In this document: positions 35,213 through 47,600 of the stretch, piece by piece
Numbering within the stretch: the first letter of the stretch is position 1
Layout of the letters: every line of letters begins with the position of its first letter
Made by a program: the position numbers and the translations under genes
NCBI RefSeq assembly: GCF_036711975.1
Contig: NC_091972.1
Location: 40,772,206-40,836,205, forward strand
Direction of reading: 5' to 3'
From: Onthophagus taurus
Lineage: Eukaryota; Arthropoda; Insecta; Coleoptera; Scarabaeidae
DNA length: 64,000 nt
Notes under the pieces: generated by a model
Databases searched by the model: none
The model's input: the letters and a program-made list of their open reading frames with translations, nothing else
Told to the model about the DNA's origin: nothing

Positions 35213-36790
35213 ATTCAGTAGTTAGCTATGAAATTGTACGTCAAACTTCACAAATAGGTTATACAGATATTTGATTTTTTAGTTGTTGCTTACTGTTTAT
35301 GTAAATGACAAGGCTCTACCGGGTGTCCCTCAAAAGTGGCTCACCCCCATATTTTTCTTTATTATTGGTGATATAAGAAAACCATTTGGAATGCATAGTT
35401 AGGTCGCTAAAACGGATTATTACGACATGAAATCATTTTTTTTGTACTTCCGGTTATACCGGATGTGAGTACTAATTTCGCTATTTTTTTAAATCTATAA
35501 TTTTTTTTCTTCACTTGCGTTGATAGTATAATTTCACATAACTTTTACTTGAAAAAATTTTCACGATCGCTTATAATTTCTGAAAAAAAAATTATTTTCG
35601 TTATTTTATAACGTTTTAGTACCTTCGGAAAATGTATTATGTACAACTTTTGACGCATATTAACCTAGCTACGGTTAATAGTATAAACTACGTTATGTCC
35701 CTCTTGATTTGCTATTTCTCCAGCAGTGATCACTGCTATGCTTTAGTCAGTGGTTCTTTTTTAATAATGGTGTAAATTAACAGTTGTATTAAATTAGTTT
35801 TAAAAGAAAAACGCGATCAAACAATTAAGTTTAATTCAATTATTTTGATTTTTTATTTTTTTCTTTATTTTTTGTTCTTTTACACTAAATGTTCTGTAGC
35901 TGATAGTAACTTACAATGTCCATTGTACATTATAATTTGGATTGTTTACTTTATTTTGGTTAAAACCTCTCAGATCACCTGACCTCACATCTTTAGATTC
36001 TTTTTATGGGGCAAAATCAAAAATGAGCTGTATAATACACCAGTAAGGTCTCGTGAGGTATTAGAAAATAAATCGAGTTAGAAATTGTATTACCTAAATA
36101 TCTCCGCAGGAATAACGTCGAGTCGTTAGATCGACAATACGCAAGATACAATTATGTCAAAATCGAGGCAGGAGCATTTTGAAAATTTAGAAAATTAGTT
36201 TTTTTGAACTTACAATTGAATTAAATTTAATTGTTGGATAGCGTTTTTCTTTTAAAACTAATTTAATACAACTGTTAATTTACACCATTATTAAAAAAGA
36301 ACCACTAACTAAATCATAGCAGTGATCACTGCTCGAGGAATAGCAAATCAAGAGGGACATAACGTAGTTTGTACTATTAACCTAGCTACTATGCGTCAAA
36401 AGTTGTAATACATTTTCCGAAGGTACTAAAACGTTAAAAAATAACGAAAATAATTTTCTTTTTCAAAAATTATAAGCGATCGTGAAAATTTTTTCAAGTA
36501 AAAGTTATGTGAAATTATACTATCAACCCAACTGAAGAAAAAAAAATTATAGATTTAAAAAAATAGTGAAATTAGTACTCACATCCGGTGTAACCGGAAG
36601 TACAAAAACAATGATTTCATGTCGTAATAATCCGTTTTAGCGACCTAACTATACATTCCAAATGGTTTTCTTATATCACCAATAATAAAGAAAAATATGG
36701 GGGTGAGCCACTTTTGAGGGACACCCGGTATAATCTATTTGTCAAGTTTGGCGTACAATTTCACAGCCGATTACTGAATTTTGATGTATA
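35213..36790. mobile_element. Long palindromic mariner derivative
   Basis: TA followed by CCGGGTGTCCCTCAAAAGTG at 35317 is mirrored by its inverse ending at 36730. The arms are about 520 bp, continuing through TACTTCCGGTTATACCGGA and a block ending AAAACGC. The loop (35.85-36.21 kb) keeps a scrap of transposase: RSPDLTSLD, then in the next frame FLWGKIKNELYNTPV. A second outer pair (GAAATTGTACGTCAAACTT near 35229 and its inverse near 36755) shows it was inserted in, or grew, an older inverted repeat. It is not autonomous. Confidence 0.7.
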
Positions 36791-37461
36791 ATTTGGTAAC
36801 CAATTATACATCAAAATTCGGTTATTCTTGGCTACTATGCTATTTCTATCATTTATTTAAATTTGAAGTAATTAAACTTTAAAGTAATTTTTCTCGAAAA
36901 TGTTCTTATGTAACCAATATTAATATTGACTGTACTAGATTCAGAAAAAAATCCTCTTTCATATTCAGTAACACAAATGGGGGATTGCCATTTAAAAAAA
37001 TTATCGATGATGTCATAACTCGTTTAAAAATGACGGAAATAATTTGAAATCTACACTAAAAAATTGCAAAACATTAAAATCTTTAGACCCTTTTCAGGGA
37101 TCTTTCCATAAACCGTTTATAATGATTTTATCGCCTATATCCGCTACTTTACAGACACACTGACCATTGTAATCTGGTTACTTATGATGCGGACGGTATA
37201 CATACTACACATATTACTGCTCAGTTTTTTTTATCTTAGGCACTTGTTCTTGGCTTTTAAACGCTTTTGGGATCACAAACGTTTATATCTACATCATATT
37301 CTCTGGTTATATGTATATTATAGAATTTAAGAGAAAACATCATCCTACACAATCATTAAAGAAACACAATATTTTCTTTAACAAAGAAATATAAAAAATA
37401 CACATTAAAAAACGAATATGTTAAAAATAAATGTATTTCCGTAAAAATTACGATATCGATT
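36791..37461. other. Intergenic region upstream of the GD_N gene
   Basis: AT-rich; no protein recognised. It begins beside a short hairpin (GAATTTTGATGTATAATT and inverse near 36775-36825). A promoter for the gene at 37462 probably lies in the last few hundred bases. Confidence 0.3.
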
Positions 37462-39002
37462 ATGCCATATAAAATACATTGTCCAATCCTTTTTTTAGTT
37501 TTTAGTATAGCAATTTATATTGTTGACAGTAATTTATTAGAGAAAAACAGTGATGATAGTAGATATAAGTGGGTAAGAAGTGAGAGTATTTTCAAAAACG
37601 TGAAACCGACCTACGTGATTCCTGAAAATGTTGTAATTCCTTTAATTCGATGTCCTGAAGTTTTTCATTATCGGTTTGCTAACGAATTTGGAGGTTTCTT
37701 TGGCGTCATAACGATTCAAAAACCGTTGGACATTGAAAAGATTGAAGTACAGTTAAATATGAGTTTAGAAAGAACACTGGATTCAACTGTAAGTTTATTT
37801 GAGATTCAATAATTGGTTGACTTTTATTTCAAACTTGTTTTTTCAGAATAATTTAAAAATGATACTGTTAACAGATCAGGAAGACATTCCCACCACGGAT
37901 ATAATAAGTTGGGCCGTAATATTTCCATATCAAGACCTGTTACCTGACTTGGTTTCAGTTCAGTGCAATAATCGAATTATTTGCCGGAATAACGTACGTA
38001 AATATCTAAAAATATTTATGTAAGATTAAAATAAAGTTTTAAATATTAGGTTAACCTAGGTAATCCGGGAAATACTCTTTTTAAACTATCCATTCGAGCC
38101 GAATTGGATATGAATCAATTAGGTAAGGTCATATTACAACGGATTATATCTCGAAAATTAATCAAAACAAATAGTAAAAGCGGTAATTTTTGTTGTTAGC
38201 GTAGGACAACGAGATCTGTCTAAGTTATAAAGGTTCCACGTGTTCCTACACATTTTCGGCATTGAGCCGAGATCGTTTGTACAGAATCCAGCTTAGAATT
38301 TTTTCTATGATTGAACATTGATAATCTCTTAATTGGGTTGTGCAGCTTGACAAATCTACCTTATTTTTCATATGCAGCGTTATTATAATTTTTTAAATCC
38401 AACCCCATAGGTTTGATTGTTATAGATATGAAATATAAATAAAAAAGAAATCGTATCTCAAGAATGAATTATATCTCAATTCATTCTGAAATTCATCATG
38501 AAATAAAGAACATTTTAAAACAAATTTCATGAAGATTTCATGTGCCATAAATAATTTCTTATTTTCCATACATCGTCTGCCAAGCTGTAGATACGTGACA
38601 AGAGTTTACAAAACTTTAACAATAATTGTTTAGCAATTTCTAAATCTAAATGGGTTACATAAAGACAATTTTGAGAAAACACTTTAGATCAGCATAATTT
38701 AATTTTATTTTCCCAATCAAAAAAATAGCTTTAACCGTTGGTAATAATGAACAGGCATTATTCAGTTTTACTTTCTATTAATAAAAACCTCAATACTAAG
38801 TTTCATACAGTTGCGGAATTCATAAACAAAAAATAATTGTTATATTCATATATTTATTTCAGTGAATAACTCTGATGAAGCTGAAATGAAGGTTCGAAAA
38901 AAGAAGAGGGTATTAACGATAAATTCAAAAAATAAATATTCCAACTACATGAATAATAATGTTAATGTATTGTTACCTGGCTATGGATATCCGCCCATAT
39001 AG
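37462..39002 (+). CDS. Secreted GD_N-domain protein lacking a protease domain
   Basis: Four exons (37462-37788, 37847-37993, 38050-38122, 38863-39002) join with consistent phases into 228 aa. A signal peptide (about residues 1-23) precedes a domain from about residue 54 to 180 starting CPEVFHYRF and including AVIFPYQDLLPDLVSVQCNN. This pattern matches the N-terminal domain of the insect serine protease gastrulation-defective (GD_N). In that family the domain is usually followed by a trypsin-like domain; here the protein instead ends in a short basic, asparagine-rich tail and a stop, before the next gene 550 bp downstream. It may be a regulator or a non-enzymatic paralogue. The domain call is by memory of the pattern, moderately sure. 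Confidence 0.7.
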
Positions 39003-39550
39003 TTTTTGATTGCAACAATGCTTCATTTAAATGGAATAAATTTTTATTATTGTTCTTGTCTTTTTTGTTATTATTTTCATTAATCCAAAATATGAAAGTT
39101 CATTAAAGTAAAATAGTTCATCAAAATTTTAGCCTATTTTTTCCAATATTTGCACATAACAAAAACAAATAAAATTATTCAATAGTGAACACCTGTTTGT
39201 ATAAAATCGTAAATTTTGCATAAACCTTCACGAAATTATAGACTTAAAAAAATACAATTGAGTACCACGAATCGTTCATACATGCCATTTACTGCCTTAT
39301 TTATATTTTTTATAGATAATTGGTTTCGTGCACGTTTACTAATATGTCGATAAAAGTACGTAATATCTGTGTCTTTGATAAAAATTTGATTTTAACCTAA
39401 TTATGTCTACTGTAAAAAATTACACATCGATTTTGATTTAAATTTTTAAATAAACCATCAGGCATCTTTCCCAGACTTATAAATATTATTTACACGTATT
39501 TCAGAATAAATACAGTAACAATAACCTGTTATGAAAGAGAATTAAACAAG
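39003..39550. other. Short intergenic space between GD_N gene and odorant receptor
   Basis: AT-rich sequence of 548 bp with no open frame worth naming. The receptor promoter must be within it or it shares an upstream exon. Confidence 0.35.
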
Positions 39551-40927
39551 ATGTTATACCTACTTCTCCTACGTAACATTTATATGTATGCAGGCATTTA
39601 CGGAGAGAAGGGATTTAGTACAATTCAATTGCGATTAACAAGACTGGCAATGGGTATTTTATTCTATTATGGATTTGGAATGCTTTATAATTTGATCAAA
39701 ATTATTGCAGGTATGAATAACATAAAACAATAAATGAAGGTTATTTAAAACCTTAACATTTTAGATTCAGGTGTCTCTTTGGGTGAAAAATGTAATTGTC
39801 TCTTAGCTTGTGCTACCTACCTTATGATGTTCAGTAATTACATTTTGCTTTACATCAAAAGACACGAACATAGAACCATATTTAAAATAATACAATGTTT
39901 TGATAATTTCGGCAATCCACAAAATTTAGAACAAGAAATAAAATTCATAGATCGTCTTTGTTTCTTACTGTCAGCTTATTGTGGATTTGCAGCTTTCACT
40001 GCAACACTTGAGGGATTTCGTGAATACGAATCATGTGTAGAAGTTCGCGCAGATACCAATAGGCTAATCTATTGTGGATTTGTTGTAGAAGTATCCTATC
40101 CCTTTTATGAATTAAAAGGTTCTTTGTATTATATACATACAGTTATTCAAGCTTATATTGCTTTTCATACCTGTTTTTGTGGTTGTCAAGCGTTGATTAG
40201 TAGTATTGCTACTATTGAATTAATAATTATCCGCATAAATCATTTAAAACAATTGGTAAGGATAATAGTTGATGAAAATGAGGAAGATGAAATTCAATAC
40301 AATAAGTTAAGAATATGCATTCTGTACCACATCCACATCATTGAGTATGATAAAAAAGCCGATCTTTATTTCTTTTTCTAAATTAGTGTAATTAATAGTT
40401 TAACAGGGAAAGTGAATTCCTGTTACAAAAGCGCTATAACAATAGTCCTTTTAGGATATGCCATAAATGTCGGTTGTTCGATGATTGCATTTTTTGAAGA
40501 ATATTCTACGATGGCGATGCTGAATCTTGTAGGATGGACTTTTACCGTTTACCTTGTCTGTCGCTCCGGACAAAGATTACACGACAAAGTAAATATTATC
40601 ATCACGTATTCTATAAATACTTTTAGTGACCAATGCAGCTGATTTTTATATTCTTAATTCAAGAGCTTATCAATTGGAGATGCATTTTTCGATCTAAACT
40701 GGTTGACATCAAAAAAACAAAAACTTAATATTCAATTCGTTATACTGAGAGCAAACAAACCTTTAACCTACGAGACTCTATGGGGACTTGGCGCTTTTCT
40801 ATTTGAAACATATATGAAGGTTTGTTTATATTTTAGTTTGCTAAATCCTGATGTTTGCATGTTGTAGATAATGTCGGCAGCCTACAGATTTACAAGTTTG
40901 AGAACGGGCGTTACAAGACAAAACTAA
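39551..40927 (+). CDS. Odorant receptor (7tm_6 family)
   Basis: Exons 39551-39710, 39765-40344, 40399-40588, 40664-40819 and 40868-40927 join in phase to about 381 aa, the usual length of an insect odorant receptor. Predicted membrane helices begin near residue 33 (AMGILFYYGFGMLYN) and 65. The conserved C-terminal part shows the CILYHIHII segment, then GWTFTVYLVCRSGQRLHDK and the final DLNW... and MSAAYRFTSL segments typical of the family. Such receptors sit in the membrane of olfactory neuron dendrites, inverted relative to GPCRs, and pair with Orco as ligand-gated cation channels. The ligand cannot be predicted. The start ATG is the only one giving a normal N-terminus, but an upstream exon is not excluded. 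Confidence 0.85.
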
Positions 40928-40948
40928 CTGCATGTTTTATTCGGGGGT

Positions 40949-41140
40949 AAATACACAAGAGCTTGACTTTTAATCGGATAATTTTATTTTTACACGAAAG
41001 CTTTGTTACCATGGAAATAACTCGAAATCAAAAGCATTATCTTTTGATTTTGATTGAGAGTTATTTCCAAAGGGTAACAAAACTTGAGTGAATTAAAAAT
41101 AAAATTATCCTGATTTAAAATCAAGCTCGAGCGTATTTTA
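40949..41140. repeat. Palindromic MITE downstream of the odorant receptor
   Basis: GGATAATTTTATTTTTA and its inverse, then TTGTTACC-like and GGAAATAACTC with their inverses, give a nearly complete palindrome of about 190 bp centred near 41.04 kb. It begins 20 bp after the receptor stop codon and so may lie in its 3' UTR. No target duplication could be fixed. Confidence 0.6.
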
Positions 41141-41668
41141 GGGAGATTAATACATGACAATTGCACAATTTATCGACAATTTTTAATTATTTTTGACTTA
41201 ATTACACTTGTCAAAAATGTGACAGGCAAACAAAAGTATATGGTAGTCGCGTTTTTATCAGTTATAAAATATCACTTGTGATTTATTCAGTTGAAAAACC
41301 TAGGTAACTTTTATCCACTTAAAAAATTACGTTATTGGTCGAAATTTTAAACGATCATTACTCTGATTGGTTGTATATTATTGGAGTGCATTAATCAAAA
41401 TTATTTTTTAGAAATTGACAATTATTTCGCAAGTCAATAACGCTATGTGTCGATTTAATCAAAAATAATTGGCATAGATGTCAAATTTTAACAGTAACAA
41501 TTAATTTCGAATCTATCTAATGTTTAAAGCGAATGTTTTAAAACTTAAAAAATTGTACAGCATTAAATAATAAAATTAAAGTAGTTTCATTTATTATTTA
41601 AATTGAAATTTGTTATTACATTATTAAAATACAATACACAAAACAGACAAGAAATTACAATAAGATTA
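41141..41668. other. Intergenic AT-rich space
   Basis: Separates the odorant receptor (+) from the convergent lipase (-). No coding frame was seen. The lipase polyadenylation signal is probably in 41.57-41.66 kb, where TTTATT occurs. Confidence 0.35.
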
Positions 41669-44600
41669 TTAAAATTTGCTTAATTGTTTCAATAAAGGTT
41701 TATAAACTAATTCAACAACGTCCTTTGCGAAGAGAAAATCAACGTGATTGAATTCTTTTAACGGTACTTCATATGTGCCCGCCAAATTTGGTAAGTTGGA
41801 AGCCAATTTAAGTACATCCTGAAAATTAAAAATGAAATCATAAATATTACCTAATACAATTCATCATTATATTTGTTGTTATACTTACAATTTTATTCGC
41901 CATTGAATCATTATCTGAGTACATAAGGTAAACAGGGACAGGAATATTCGTTGAATTGTATAAAGGAGGCGTTAAACTACCGTATCTAACCATATTTTCT
42001 TCTTTTCCGTAATCAAAATACTGGAAATTTCCTTTATTTGCGATTTCTTGAGCATAATGAATTACGGTTTTTGTTGAGGAGCCAGCTGGAACGTGGTTTA
42101 AAACAGTCGGCAAGTAATCCTATTTATAAAAATAATAGACGCTAATCATAAACAACTTACTGTATTGATACATATGTATAGTAGACCTATGCGAAGTTAG
42201 CCCTAAATTTTTCTAGTCCATAATTAGATAGGATTTTGATTATAACAGGAGAACCTCTCAACCGATTTTGACGAACAATATCTCATTCAAAAGATTAATC
42301 CTTGGCCAATACGAAAGTGAAAATATCAAGATCTATACGTCGTTCGATTCGCCATAGTTTATTCTATCTTTTACCTTGTACCCCCCCTCAGAACGACACA
42401 ATGTTCGGCTTATTGTGAATTTATCTCGATATTTATGCTTCTGAGAGTAAAAGTATATGTTGAGTTAGTAACATTAATATTTTTAAGTTTTGAGTACTGT
42501 TGGGTTGGTAGTATTGAAAACGGTGCACATTGCGAACAACACGAAGCGGGTGTCATGGCGAAGACGCGAGTTAACGGTCATGGCATGTAAAGATTTAATC
42601 GTTTATACTTGAATATATTAAAATACAGCAGAAACTAAAAAGTGGATTTATTCCCCAAAAACATTGGTCCTTCGAGCATGGATTAGTAATAGTGAAGACA
42701 TTAAAAATAAAAACAAATTCGTGAATTGCATCATCTTGGCTGGGGTCCGACGATCGGAACTTGGTTCTTCTCTTCGACAACGACACGAGGTCAACTCATC
42801 GGCGGCGGTCACTGGTGGGTTCCTGAAAGAAAACACAAAACGTAAACTAAGTCCTTTTTTACTTTTATCCTTTTTCGTGAGTATTGCTTCACAAAATGGA
42901 GGAACTCAAACCTCTGTTGGCAAAAAAGAAACTGCTCAAGGCACAATTAACGCGTTTCGGGACGTTTCTCGAAAAAATTACAACGGAAAAATTAAACGAA
43001 TTGAAAATCAGATTACAAAACATTAAAGAGATTTTGCATGAGTTTAACAAAATACAAAACGCGATCGATTTACTAAACAAAGACGACGAGTATAATGACG
43101 AATACGAAATATTTGAAACAAAATATTATGAATTAATAGCAGAGGCGACAACATTTATTCAAGAGCGAGATAATGACACCGTATGTAAAAGCGCTATAAA
43201 CGATGAAACGACCGGTTCGGCGGGGGCTGCGACGGCTTATGCACCGAGCGACGGTTATTTTCATAAAAATGTTAAACTTCCTACGTTGGATTTGCCTAAA
43301 TTTTACGGAGATTATGATCAATGGATATATTTTCACGATACTTTTAAATCGCTCGTTGACAATGACAACTATGTAGATGACATCAATAAATTTCATTATT
43401 TATTTAGTTGCTTAAAAGGTGAAGCAGCGAATATCATTCAATCTCTTGAAATCACAAAGGAAAATTACAAAATTGCTTGGGATATGTTGCGTCAAAGATA
43501 CGAAAATAAGGCGGTTATAGTAAAAACACACGTTAAGGCTTTGTTTGAATTACCGATGGTTACAAAAGAAGCTCATCAAAACTTAAGACGTTTAATTGAT
43601 AGTTATAACAGGCACACTCGTTCTTTAAAGGCCTTAGGTGAACCAGTAGAGCACTGGAGCACGTTGCTTACACATTTGATTTTTAAGAAATTGGATGACG
43701 CTTCTAAAATGAAATGGGAGGAGCACGCGGGGCAGACATTTAATAATGATGTACCAAACATAAAAAGTATGATAGATTTCCTTACAAATAGATGCAGTAT
43801 TCTGGAAACCATAGAAGGTCATAACAAAACGAATAAACATATAGGACAAAAGAAGAATGAGCGTACTATTACAAATTTAGCTACGAACAACAAAACATGC
43901 GTTTTTTGTGAATCGGGCGATCATTTCATTTACGGTTGTAATAAATTCAAAGCATTAACTACAAGCAAAAGAGTTGAGGAAGTTAAAAAACTCAGGCTTT
44001 GCTTGAATTGCCTTCGTTCGGGACATTTCTCGATGGATTGCAAATCTTTGTCCACATGTAAGGCTTGTAAGCAAAAACATAACACGCTTTTGCATTATGA
44101 TACACAAACAAATACACACACAACTGAAAAACGTGTTACAACCGCACATACCATGAAAGCATTGGAGAATACTTCGATAATTTTAGCAACCGCGCAGGTT
44201 CACATCAAAGATGCGACTGGAAAATGGTGTGAGGCTAGGGCACTTTTAGATTCTGGCTCGCAGTCGAATTTTATGACAATGAAGCTTGTAGAAAAATTGC
44301 AATTACATACTTACAATTTAAACGTACCGGTAACAGGTATTAGTCAATGCAACCTTAATGTTAAGTATGGAACGAATACCAAGATTAAGTCTATATATAA
44401 CTCATACACCATTGATTTATCATTTTTGGTTATAAGAGATATAACTGATAACTTGCCAAATGTTCCAATAAACATCAAAGAATTAGAAATACCGCGACAC
44501 ATTAGGTTAGCTGATCCGAAATTCCATCAACCAGGAGAAATAGATATTTTAATAGGCGCTGGCTTATTCGCTGAATTGTTGTCTATGGGTCAAATTAAAC

Positions 44601-47600
44601 TCGGAATTGGTTTACCTGTTCTACAGAAATCAACACTGGGATGGATCGTATCCGGGCCTATGAGTACAAATTTAAGACAAAAGGTGCGCAGCAACGTATG
44701 TATAAATAACAGCGAGATTCAAAGGGCCTTGGAAAAATTTTGGAAGGTTGAAGAGTGTACGGCACAAATGGTTTTTTCTGCGGAGGAAAAATATTGTGAG
44801 AATCTGTATCAACAGACGACCACAAGGGACAACAATGGACATTTTGTGGTACAACTGCCAACGAAAGATAATATTAGCGAATTAGGAACATCGTTTGAAA
44901 CTGCTGAAGCAAGATTTTTAAATTTGGAACGAAAGTTATTCAAGAATCAAGAATTATGGAAACAATACTCCGAATTCATGAGTGAATATCAAGAATTAGG
45001 ACACATGACAAAAGTAAATCGCGACGATACATATGCGTATTATTTACCTCATCACGCAGTGATTAAAGATACAAGCAGCACTACGAGGCTCAGAGTAGTA
45101 TTTGACGCTTCGACAAAAACAAGTACTGGCATTTCACTGAATGATACTCTAATGGTTGGACCTACGATACAACAGGAATTATTTTCCATTCTCTGTAGGT
45201 TTAGAGAACATAATTACGTATTAACCGGTGACATTGCAAAGATGTATAGACAGGTAAACATCATACCTAGTCAGAGAAATTTACAACGTATTATATGGCG
45301 ACAAAGTCCTGAACATGATTTGGAGCATTTTCAATTAAACACGGTAACGTACGGCACCGCATCAGCATCATTTTTGGCAATTCGCAGTCTGCATCAAGTT
45401 GGCATAAATATTCAAAATAAACATCCTAACATAGCTAAAGTTATAATCGACGATTTCTATGTTGATGACCTTATTACAGGTTCAAAGACTTTGGAAGAAG
45501 CATTGAAATTAAAAAATGACTTAAGTGAGATCTTAAATGGTTGCGGATTTGAATTGCGGAAATGGAATTCGAATTCACAAGAAATTCTGCAAGGAAGCGA
45601 TGAAACAAGCGTGGATTATCTAATAGGTGACTCTAAGGATGTAAAAACGCTGGGAATTTTATGGTGCTCACAAGACGATACACTTAAGTATTCAATTAAA
45701 CCTATAGTTAAATATGGGAAATTAACGAAACGTATTATTCTGTCAATTATTGCTCAGATATTTGACCCACTTGGTATTGTATCTCCTTCTACGATCAAAG
45801 CAAAGGTAGTTTTACAGCGTTTGTGGCAGCTGGGAATCACGTGGGATGAAGCTGTACCTATCGAACTTTACACATCATTCAAGAGGCTTTATGAGGAATT
45901 GCAATATTTGGCAAAACTACAAATTGATCGACACATTTTGCTAACAGATTTTGCAATAGTAGAAATGCATGGTTTCAGCGATGCTTCTGAAATGGCTTAC
46001 GGAGCATGTATTTACATTAAAACCATAAACCAAACTAAAACAAAGATTCGTTTATTGTGCGCCAAATCGAGAGTAGCACCTTTACGGAAAATTTCATTGC
46101 CGAGATTGGAACTCAATGGTTGTTTATTGTTGGCAGAACTAGTGAAAAAAGTACTTGATTCATTAAACACAGAAATTACTAAGGTTTATCTCTGGACTGA
46201 TTCCACCATAGCGCTTGCTTGGATACATGCGGATCCTTCGAGATGGCAAACATTTGTTGCAAACCGCGTATCGCAAATACAAGAACTAACAGCACATGCA
46301 CAATGGAAGCACGTAACCAGTGCAGAGAACCCTGCAGATTTGATTTCTAGAGGTATCGAGACTTCTCAATTAATAAAGTCTAACCTTTGGTGGGAGGGGC
46401 CGAAATGGTTAAAGAGTAAAACTTATCCTGATATTGACATGAACTTTCCTAAGGAGTTACCAGAAAAGAAAAAAAATAAACTAACTTTCCATTGTACAAT
46501 TACATGCGACATTTTTGATAAATATTCATCATTAAATAAATTAAAAAGAGTTGTTGCGTATTGCATGCGCTTCTACAATAATTTGAGAGAACCTAATGAA
46601 AATAAAATAAAGGCAAAATTAACTACACTAGAGTTAGAAAGCGCGTTTATGCGACTTTTGAAAGTCATGCAAAGACAGGAATTCAAAACTGAGATTGATT
46701 TATTGATGGCTAAAAAGAATTTGCCTAAAAGTAGTAAATTATTGTCTTTGAATCCAATGTACGAAGATGGATTGTTAAGAGTTGGTGGTAGATTGCGTAA
46801 TTCAGAATATGACTACGACATCAAACATCCAATCATATTGGCTAAAGGACATCCTTTGACTAATTTAATTATACGTGAGGAACATTTGAGAAATTTGCAC
46901 CTTGGCCCACAGGGACTTTTATCTTGCATCAGACAAAGATTTTGGCCTGTTGGCGGTTTAACTGTCGTGAAGGGGGTGATTGGGAGATGTATTGTATGTT
47001 TTAGAACTAAACCAGTAAGTCCCAGTTATTTGATGGGTGATTTACCTAGAGATCGCACATCGGCTATAAGACCATTTTATGTAGTGGGTATAGATTTTGC
47101 TGGCCCATTCAACAGCAAAGATGGGAAATTAAGAAACAGAACTATCATTAAATCATATGTGTGTTTATTTGTGTGTTTTGCAACCAAAGCAGTACATATT
47201 GAGGTGGTATCAGACCTAAGCACCGATTCATTTTTAAACGCATTCAAGAGATTCGTATCTCGACGAGGTTTATGTAAACGAGTTTACACGGATAATGCAA
47301 CTAACTTCGTTGGCGCTAAGAATTATCTCAACGAGTTGAAAAAAGTAATCGACTATAACAACGATAAACTTGAAAGATTTTGCTTGAGAAATAACATAGA
47401 TTGGCAATTTATTCCGGCACGTTCTCCGCATTTTGGAGGTTTATGGGAGTCTGCTATCAAATCGGCTAAATCGCATTTTATACGAATTATTGGCTGTAAC
47501 GTTTTAACCTTTGAAGAGTTAACAACAATTTTTACTCAAATCGAAGCAATACTAAATTCTAGACCACTTACTCCTTTATCCACACATCCTGATGATTTCT

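Noticed and set aside
42664-43026. 120-codon plus-strand frame before and overlapping the BEL polyprotein start
   Set aside because: It is in the LTR-leader region in another frame and has no motif; the polyprotein frame explains this stretch.
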